A DNA stretch of 6,896 nucleotides. Source: an uncultured Planctomycetaceae bacterium (lineage in GTDB: Bacteria; Planctomycetota; Planctomycetia; Pirellulales; Pirellulaceae). Below, piece after piece: positions 1-4,153 of the stretch. The notes under the pieces were generated by a model. It saw nothing but the letters and a program-made list of their open reading frames with translations. It ran no database searches and was not told the DNA's origin. Both the position numbers and the translations under genes were made by a program. The stretch covers positions 1-6,896 of the forward strand of contig CALELC010000607.1 in assembly GCA_937904535.1 (NCBI GenBank). The letters are read 5' to 3'. The first letter of the stretch is position 1; each line of letters begins with the position of its first letter.

Positions 1-117
1 TAGCCGTGCCGCTTCGCCGCCTCGTCCAGCCCGCGCCGCAGCCGCTCGCCCATCCGGGTGCTGGGCAGCGGCCTCCACCCCACCAATAATGATGACAAGC
101 AGTGCTGCCACCAGCAT
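1..117 (-). CDS. Possible 5' end of a minus-strand gene leaving the window
   Basis: No gene is recognised here, but two minus-strand frames are open to the left edge and at least one may be real. The first starts at ATG 117 and reads MLVAALLVIIIGGVEAAAQH, which resembles a signal peptide or membrane anchor with an AxA-like site. It is preceded in frame by a basic GRRREAG stretch, and the same frame stays open back to an ATG at 309 (103 codons in all). The second frame has ATG 53 (MGERLRRGLDEAAKRHG), or GTG 83 as a longer start, and has strongly G/C-ending codons, as expected for coding sequence in this genome. No Shine-Dalgarno sequence sits at a proper distance from either start. The hydrophobic stretch and the well-biased stretch lie in different frames on either side of a GGTGGGG run, so a frameshift is possible. 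Function is unknown. Confidence 0.22.
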   Translation of the reverse strand, partial: MLVAALLVIIIGGVEAAAQHPDGRAAAARAGRGGEAARL

Positions 118-420
118 CCCGGCTTCGCGCCGCCCGTGACAACGACCTGCAATCCGCCTCAGGTGCTGGTGAAATCGGCTGCAACCATGGTTGCCCAGGT
201 GACCAGGAGAGCCGCTGAGAAGTGGGGGGCGGGCGTCAATTCGGGGCCCCGCAGATCGCTTGTCCGTAGGAGGGGGGACAACTAGACTCGGAGTTACAGT
301 GGTTAGCATTTCGGCTCAAAAAAACGCTTGCCCGCGAGGTTTTGCTGCATAGGATGCTTCCCGAACTGGCACGGTGGTCAGCTCGCAAGTCTTAGTAATC
401 AACGGACGCTTTCAACTGTG
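118..420. other. Intergenic region upstream of the HEAT/TPR gene
   Basis: I see no convincing gene here. It should contain the promoter for the plus-strand gene at 421. A weak sigma-70-like pair is present: TTGCCC (328-333) and TAGGAT (350-355), 16 bases apart. Downstream of it, CTGGCACG (366-373) is a perfect match to the -24 half of a sigma-54 promoter, but the GC of the -12 half (381-382) sits one base too far away. Neither assignment is secure. Confidence 0.4.
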
Positions 421-1086
421 ATGATTCCATCCGCACGCAGCACCCGCTTGGTGGCCGCTTATCGCCGCTATCTCAGCGACGGGAATGCTCCCCGGTATGC
501 CGCCGCAGTGAATCGATATTACTGGAACAGTAGCCTACTGGCGATTCTTGCCCGAGGCGACACAGAAATGCGGCGAGCGGCGGCCATTGCACTCGGCATG
601 CTGGGTGACCACGCGGCGATCGAGCCACTGGGCCGAGCATTATCGGATCCTGACCGCGGCGTGCGGATGGCTGCCGACGATTCGTTTCGAGCGCTGTTGA
701 TGCGCGATGCCGCTCCGCTGCACCACCAGCGGCTACTGCAGGTGATGCACCTGAATGATGGCGGTGAACATGCGGCGGCGCTGGCCCCGACGTTGATCCT
801 GGCAGATCAAGCTCCCTGCTATGCCGAAGTCCATCACCAATTGGCGGTCTGTTGGCAGGGGCTGGAAGACCTCGACGCGGCCGAGGCTGCCTACTGCAGT
901 TGCCTGTGGCATTGCCGCTACCACTATCCCGCCTGGCTCGGACTGGCGCGCTGCCGGATCGCCGCCGGTGATTATGCTGAAGCCATTGAAGCCTTGGAAC
1001 GAGCCTTAGAAATCTGCCCCGATCTGGAATCAGCACGCAGCCAGATTCGCGCATTGCGACGCCGCAGCCGGCAGAACGAAGGTTAA
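421..1086 (+). CDS. HEAT-repeat and TPR-repeat protein
   Basis: This encodes a 221-residue soluble protein with no signal peptide or membrane segment. Residues about 38-95 form a HEAT-like helical repeat pair: RRAAAIALGMLGDHAAIEPL is followed by a second unit with SDPDRGVRMAADDSF, a typical PBS-lyase/HEAT pattern. Residues about 117-205 form two to three TPR units; the clearest is AAGDYAEAIEALERALEICP (181-200). Both repeat types are scaffolds for protein contacts, so the likely role is docking or assembly; no catalytic motif is visible. I chose ATG 421. A longer TTG start at 328 would add a cysteine-rich leader (MPARFCCIGCF) unlike the rest of the protein, and GTG 418 is adjacent. No clear Shine-Dalgarno sequence is present for any of these. 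The small membrane protein gene begins 48 bases downstream on the same strand and is probably co-transcribed. The call as a repeat protein is firm; its cellular role is unknown. Confidence 0.85.
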   Translation: MIPSARSTRLVAAYRRYLSDGNAPRYAAAVNRYYWNSSLLAILARGDTEMRRAAAIALGMLGDHAAIEPLGRALSDPDRGVRMAADDSFRALLMRDAAPLHHQRLLQVMHLNDGGEHAAALAPTLILADQAPCYAEVHHQLAVCWQGLEDLDAAEAAYCSCLWHCRYHYPAWLGLARCRIAAGDYAEAIEALERALEICPDLESARSQIRALRRRSRQNEG

Positions 1087-1134
1087 TCCGCGACCTCAAG
1101 AGCAGATTCGCCACGCGCGGTCGAGAGCAGCACG

Positions 1135-1395
1135 ATGCACATACAGGCAGAATGGTTGGTGGGCGGGCTGGCGATTGTGATGGCCAGCTTCATGAGTTGG
1201 AACGCGTTAGCGTTTTCGCCTTTCTTTTATGAGCTCCGCACCGTCTCGGCGGTGCAAAACCGCTATGGTCGCCGCGCTGCCTGCGGCCTGCTGCTGGGCG
1301 TCTCGCTGGTGCTGCTGGGCGCTGGAGTGATGATCCTCAGCGGTATCCGGCCGGCCTACGCCATCCCAGCACCAGCGGACGCGTCGGACTTCTAA
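1135..1395 (+). CDS. Small two-helix membrane protein
   Basis: This encodes an 86-residue protein that I cannot assign to a family. It has two hydrophobic segments, about residues 7-29 (LVGGLAIVMASFMSWNALAF region) and 49-70 (ACGLLLGVSLVLLGAGVMIL). The loop between them carries R35, R43, R46 and R47, while the C-terminal tail is acidic (D82, D85). By the positive-inside rule this suggests a helical hairpin with the loop in the cytoplasm and both ends outside. ATG 1135 is supported by a GAGAG stretch about ten bases upstream. It follows the HEAT/TPR gene by 48 bases, with no terminator between, so the two are likely one operon. The TPR protein could dock at this membrane protein, but that is inference from position only. 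A hairpin lies about 40 bases after the stop. Confidence 0.75.
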   Translation: MHIQAEWLVGGLAIVMASFMSWNALAFSPFFYELRTVSAVQNRYGRRAACGLLLGVSLVLLGAGVMILSGIRPAYAIPAPADASDF

Positions 1396-1431
1396 ACCGC
1401 TTCAACTTCGGGATCCAACCGATACAGCCAT

Positions 1432-1462
1432 AAAAAAACCGCCTCGCTGCTGGCGAGGCGGT
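1432..1462 (-). terminator. Rho-independent terminator of the 74-residue protein gene
   Basis: A perfect 10-base stem, ACCGCCTCGC (1438-1447) with GCGAGGCGGT (1453-1462), closes a five-base loop. On the minus strand the stem is followed by seven T residues (the A run at 1432-1438), the classic intrinsic terminator form. It lies about 80 bases past the stop of the minus-strand gene at 1544. On the plus strand the tail is only weakly T-rich, so it may also serve the convergent plus-strand pair, but less efficiently. Confidence 0.75.
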
Positions 1463-1543
1463 CTGGGTCGTCATTTGAATGCTGTCGGCGCGGGGCGTGG
1501 GGTTTCGGGTTTGAATCGCTGATACTGCGCCGGTGGGGGGCGA

Positions 1544-1768
1544 TTACTCGCGGGGGCGGATCGCGCCGGTCAAACCGCTGTAGTCAACGCGGTCGGTGGT
1601 GTGCCACAACGGTTGACCCAGTTCAACTCGGCGGCGCAGGACTTCGATCTTTTCGGGGCTGCCAGCCGGCGCATCGGTCGGCAGAAACTCACTGTCTTCA
1701 TGCGGAACGAAATCTTCGTCATGACCATAACGGAGGATGGCTTCAAAGACGTTCTTACAGGCGCTCAT
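1544..1768 (-). CDS. Conserved 74-residue planctomycete protein of unknown function
   Basis: This encodes a short acidic protein with no signal peptide or membrane segment. The central part has the pattern FLPTDAPAGSPEKIEVLRRR, followed by a VELGQPLWH motif, DRVDYSGLTG and a charged end (RPRE). From memory, short proteins combining a PxGSxEKIxVLxxRVxxGxPLWHxxDR core with this kind of C-terminus are frequent in planctomycetes; none has a function known to me. I chose ATG 1768. The frame stays open to a TTG at 1858, but that extension (RARRKRE-like, basic) does not fit the protein, and AGGAG lies upstream of ATG 1768, though 13 bases away, which is rather far. The gene stands alone and ends at a clear terminator. 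A weak promoter candidate lies far upstream on the minus strand (TTGGCA 2018-2013, GATAAT 1993-1988, 19-base spacer). Confidence is high that it is a gene and none is claimed for its role. Confidence 0.8.
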   Translation of the reverse strand: MSACKNVFEAILRYGHDEDFVPHEDSEFLPTDAPAGSPEKIEVLRRRVELGQPLWHTTDRVDYSGLTGAIRPRE

Positions 1769-1789
1769 AGGTTCTCGTTTTCTCCTGGC

Positions 1790-1820
1790 GATAGCGTGTT
1801 TTGCCGCTATCACATGCGGC
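1790..1820 (-). promoter_or_regulatory. Two overlapping hairpins in the leader of the 74-residue gene
   Basis: Two inverted repeats share the same bases. GATAGCG (1790-1796) pairs with CGCTATC (1805-1811) across eight bases. GCCGC (1803-1807) pairs with GCGGC (1816-1820) across eight bases. They cannot form fully at the same time, and the first ends four bases from the AGGAG at 1782-1786. This geometry would suit translational control of the downstream gene on the minus strand, but it is only a structural reading. Confidence 0.3.
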
Positions 1821-2245
1821 GATACTTGTGCGTAACGGTAGCGAGCAAATGCTCTCAAGCGTGGGAAAGCAACTCCAGCAGCGTGTGCTGAAGAATCGGG
1901 AGCCCCATCGCGGTCAGCCCACCGGTCAGACCAAGTGGTTCGCCTAGATGATCAAATATTCGTCAGCTTCATCCGGGTCGCCGCGAAATTATCCAATAAT
2001 GGGGACGGCTCCTGCCAAACCTACACGGAAGGATTATCAGCGATCCCAACGGTTAGTCAAGAAAATATTCATCGTCCCCACCGTGCTTAAAGCCCTGTTA
2101 CGCCTGACAATCGGAGCCAGGCAAGGGCAGGCGGTTAAACCGTTTGCAGCACGCAGGGCTGCTCTGCCGAATAAGCCGGTAAGAACGACGAAACTGTCAA
2201 GGGGGCTAATGGGACTCTGCCTCCCGTTAGCTCAAATCTAGGGCT
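1821..2245. other. Gene-poor intergenic region
   Basis: No convincing gene is visible. The stretch is less GC-rich than its surroundings. On the minus strand, two short protein-like pieces occur in different frames: one ends in GDPDEADEYLII at a TAG (1945-1947), and the other covers about 1855-1953 and ends in MGLPILQHTLLELLSHA at a TGA (1855-1857). They could be a decayed gene end or chance. A perfect small palindrome, CGGTTAAACCG, lies at 2132-2142. An open plus-strand frame at 1948-2241 has no recognisable content. Confidence 0.45.
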
Positions 2246-2322
2246 CAATCCAGCGAGCTGTGCAGCACATCGCCAGCACCACGCGCTGGATTGCAAGCCT
2301 AGTTGCAGAGCTTTACAGCTCT
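2246..2322. other. Cluster of inverted repeats, possible structured RNA
   Basis: Consecutive inverted repeats lie end to end. CAATCCAGCG (2246-2255) pairs with CGCTGGATTG (2284-2293), ten perfect bases around a 28-base loop. GCAA/TTGC (2293-2306) follows, then AGAGCT (2307-2312) with AGCTCT (2317-2322) around a TTAC loop. The block lies past the end of the minus-strand DUF1598 gene, so it may be its 3' untranslated region or a separate small RNA on either strand. I do not recognise it as a known RNA family. Confidence 0.35.
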
Positions 2323-2334
2323 TGTTAAAGGGCA

Positions 2335-2389
2335 GCGGCGGAGCCAACTGGCCCCGCCGCAGGTCAAAAAAAATTTTTTCGATTTTTTT
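2335..2389. terminator. GC-rich hairpin next to a long A/T tract, probable terminator region
   Basis: GCGGCGG (2335-2341) pairs with CCGCCGC (2354-2360); after one A/C mismatch, GCCA (2343-2346) pairs with TGGC (2349-2352). Immediately to the right are eight A (2366-2373), six T (2374-2379) and seven T (2383-2389). The position, about 65 bases past the DUF1598 stop, suits termination of that minus-strand transcript. However, on the minus strand the T-rich part comes before the hairpin and the tail after it is only modestly T-rich (TGCCCTTT). On the plus strand, T runs follow the hairpin after a gap that includes the A run. The strand served is therefore uncertain. Confidence 0.4.
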
Positions 2390-2426
2390 CGAGACGGTTA
2401 GCACATTCGCTGCAACTCATCCGAGC

Positions 2427-3863
2427 TCAACCGTTCCACCACCACGACGCCGACGCTGCGTCTGCTGCCGCGGTTTGACGAACCTGAGTCAGTGACGCAT
2501 CCAGCTGCTGCGTTTCGACGACTTCAAAGGCGTTGACGTCAACTCCACCGGAGGCGGTGACTGTCCAGCCGCTGTTGCCACGCACAAAGCTGCACTGCGG
2601 TTCAACCATCCGCGGCACTGCGAGCGTCTCAAGTTCAATCTGGCCGCTGCTGCCCATCAGGTGCGACAGATCGCACTGGGCCCGCTGGGCGAGTTGTTCT
2701 TGCACGATCAGCGTCGCGATCACACTCAGGTCGAAGCAATTGCGGAGTTCCCCGAACACCGCCTGCCGCTGCGCCAGAGCCTCAAATTGCTCGGTCATGG
2801 TTTCGGCCCATTTGGCTGCCACCCGGTCGACTTGGCCGGCGCGAGCCGCCTGACCGTCAGCGAGGATCAAATCGGTTTCGGTCAGCGTCTTGATACCCTG
2901 GCCACTGATTCGCCAGGCGAGCTTGTCATCGCTGTGCGACAGCGCGTCGTAGTTGCAGGCCATCCACCACCGCGGGTTGGACTGGGCCGAATGCCGCTGC
3001 GATTTCGACAGATCCAAGTAGCTCGGCAACCCAGTCACCGGCGCGTCTTCCAACGCCATCGCCAGCCGTTTCATTTGGTAATCAGCAGCGACCATCGTGC
3101 GAGCGTAGTGGCTGGTAGCGGGCACGCCGCTGAGCTTGATCACCTGCGGGCCAAACGCTTCACGCATCGCTGGCTCGAGCGAAGCGGGGTTCTGCCCCGG
3201 ACGCAGGTTGACTCGCTTGAGCAGGTTCTGCAGCCGCTGGCGACCTTCGGCGGTCGGCTCGATCGAGCAGGAGATGCCTTCGGTACGGGCGGGCTCAACG
3301 CTGCGCAGCGCCACGACCAAATCGTCGAGCTGCAGCACCGGGCGACCCGAGCGAACGCCGACCACGGCAGCATCGTCACGGACGACCCACGGTTCGGCCG
3401 GACCGGCCAGCACGATGTCTTGTTGTTCCGGATAGACGAAGACGTACTGCACACGCTGCAAACCGGCCAGGTAACGAATCTCATCGCTCAGCGGCTGACC
3501 GTCCGCGGCGGCAGCTTCCATCGCACGCTGCAACTTCGCCAGCGAAATCATCCGCAGTTCTGCCGGAGCAGCGATGTCGCCGACCGGCTGCGCCACCGCC
3601 TCGCGCAGCAGCTTGAGCGACTCTTGCCGCTGGTCAACGGTTGCCGACCGCAGCAGCCCTTGTGCGTCGACCATCACACCCCCGACGGCGCGCTGTTGGA
3701 ACGCGCCGATCTGTGCTTGGGCCGACGATCCGCTCAACACAACGGCCGAGACCGCCGCGGCAACCAGAGCGAAGCCGCGGAAGGACGAGAACCGGCGCAC
3801 GGGACCAGGGCGTGATATTGAAAAGCAGTGAGTGCGGCAAAGCAGCATGGCGGACGACCCCAT
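2427..3863 (-). CDS. Secreted DUF1598 protein
   Basis: This encodes a 478-residue exported protein of the DUF1598 family, which I know only from planctomycetes and whose function is unknown. A basic N-terminal region (R23, R24, R29) precedes a hydrophobic core (about 31-45) and a cleavage site after AQA50, so the mature protein starts near Q51. The family pattern is strong: LSDEIRYLAGLQRVQYVFVY (125-144), then QQDIVLAGPAEPW, GRPVLQLDDLVVALRS (173-188), RWWMACNYDALSHSDDKLAW (298-317), GQGIKT, KWAETMTEQF (351-360) and FGELRNCFDLSVIATLI (370-386). The C-terminal part (about 420-455) has SFVRGNSGWTVTASGGVDVN, seen near the end of such proteins, and the chain ends in SWWWNG. Mature-part cysteines are C199, C303, C376, C397 and C424. 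No catalytic motif is evident. ATG 3863 is supported by GGAG seven bases upstream; ATG 3848 would shorten the signal region but lacks this. The gene is single, divergent from the sigma-54 activator, and its length appears complete. Confidence 0.9.
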   Translation of the reverse strand: MGSSAMLLCRTHCFSISRPGPVRRFSSFRGFALVAAAVSAVVLSGSSAQAQIGAFQQRAVGGVMVDAQGLLRSATVDQRQESLKLLREAVAQPVGDIAAPAELRMISLAKLQRAMEAAAADGQPLSDEIRYLAGLQRVQYVFVYPEQQDIVLAGPAEPWVVRDDAAVVGVRSGRPVLQLDDLVVALRSVEPARTEGISCSIEPTAEGRQRLQNLLKRVNLRPGQNPASLEPAMREAFGPQVIKLSGVPATSHYARTMVAADYQMKRLAMALEDAPVTGLPSYLDLSKSQRHSAQSNPRWWMACNYDALSHSDDKLAWRISGQGIKTLTETDLILADGQAARAGQVDRVAAKWAETMTEQFEALAQRQAVFGELRNCFDLSVIATLIVQEQLAQRAQCDLSHLMGSSGQIELETLAVPRMVEPQCSFVRGNSGWTVTASGGVDVNAFEVVETQQLDASLTQVRQTAAADAASASWWWNG

Positions 3864-3870
3864 GGGGTAA

Positions 3871-3874
3871 CTCC
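3871..3874 (-). promoter_or_regulatory. Ribosome binding site of the DUF1598 gene
   Basis: GGAG on the minus strand lies seven bases ahead of ATG 3863. It decides in favour of this start over the in-frame ATG at 3848. Clear Shine-Dalgarno sequences are scarce elsewhere in the window. Confidence 0.6.
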
Positions 3875-3957
3875 GGTGACAGTTGAGAGGGCAGACGATT
3901 TCAATGGCCAGACAAGACTCAAAACGCCTAGGTTTAGCGGCGTCGGTTCACTCAGCT

Positions 3958-3986
3958 AGAATAGTTACGCCCTAGGGCACTTACAA
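3958..3986 (-). promoter_or_regulatory. Candidate sigma-70-like promoter of the DUF1598 gene
   Basis: On the minus strand, TTGTAA (3986-3981) and TATTCT (3963-3958) are exactly 17 bases apart, each matching four of six consensus positions. The start of transcription would fall about 85-90 bases before ATG 3863. The spacer contains the perfect ten-base palindrome GCCCTAGGGC (3969-3978), and a second CCTAGG lies at 3927-3932, downstream of the presumed start. These could be sites for a regulator. Confidence 0.4.
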
Positions 3987-4045
3987 CAGAAGTTCCGCCG
4001 CACGCCAGGATTGCACCGCACAATGCATCAGGTCACCGCGCATAG

Positions 4046-4066
4046 GCGGTAATTGCGGTAAAACCG
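4046..4066 (+). repeat. Short direct repeat upstream of the activator gene
   Basis: GCGGTAA occurs at 4046-4052 and again at 4055-4061, a nine-base period. The second copy continues as GCGGTAAAACCG (4055-4066), a near-palindrome that differs by one base from GCGGTTAAACCG at 2131-2142. It lies about 90-110 bases before the GTG start at 4154 and could be a protein binding site, but chance is also plausible. Confidence 0.25.
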
Positions 4067-4153
4067 GCGAAAACGTGGCCGCAGTGGGGCAGCCCTTTTC
4101 TGCCGCGGTGATCCTGCAACCCACAGTAATCCTGATAAGCCTCCTGACGCGCT

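Noticed and set aside
58..285. Plus-strand frame of 75 codons from a GTG start
   Set aside because: There is no Shine-Dalgarno sequence, no recognisable motif, and the composition looks random; the minus strand has better coding signals in part of the same stretch.
473..1114. Open minus-strand frame of 213 codons
   Set aside because: It is antisense to the HEAT/TPR gene; its product is Arg/Pro/Ser-rich low-complexity sequence typical of a shadow frame.
1948..2241. Plus-strand frame of 97 codons
   Set aside because: It lies in the AT-richer intergenic region, has codon use unlike the real genes, no clear Shine-Dalgarno sequence and no family resemblance.
1769..2400. tRNA, riboswitch or attachment site in the gene-poor stretch
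   Set aside because: I looked for a tRNA cloverleaf with a GGTTCGAATCC-like arm, for known riboswitch cores and for direct repeats flanking an insertion, and found none.
2661..3815. Long open plus-strand frame of 384 codons
   Set aside because: It is antisense to the DUF1598 gene, which has conserved family motifs, a signal peptide and a Shine-Dalgarno sequence. The antisense product is rich in Arg, His and Gln with no recognisable domain, as expected from a high-GC shadow frame.
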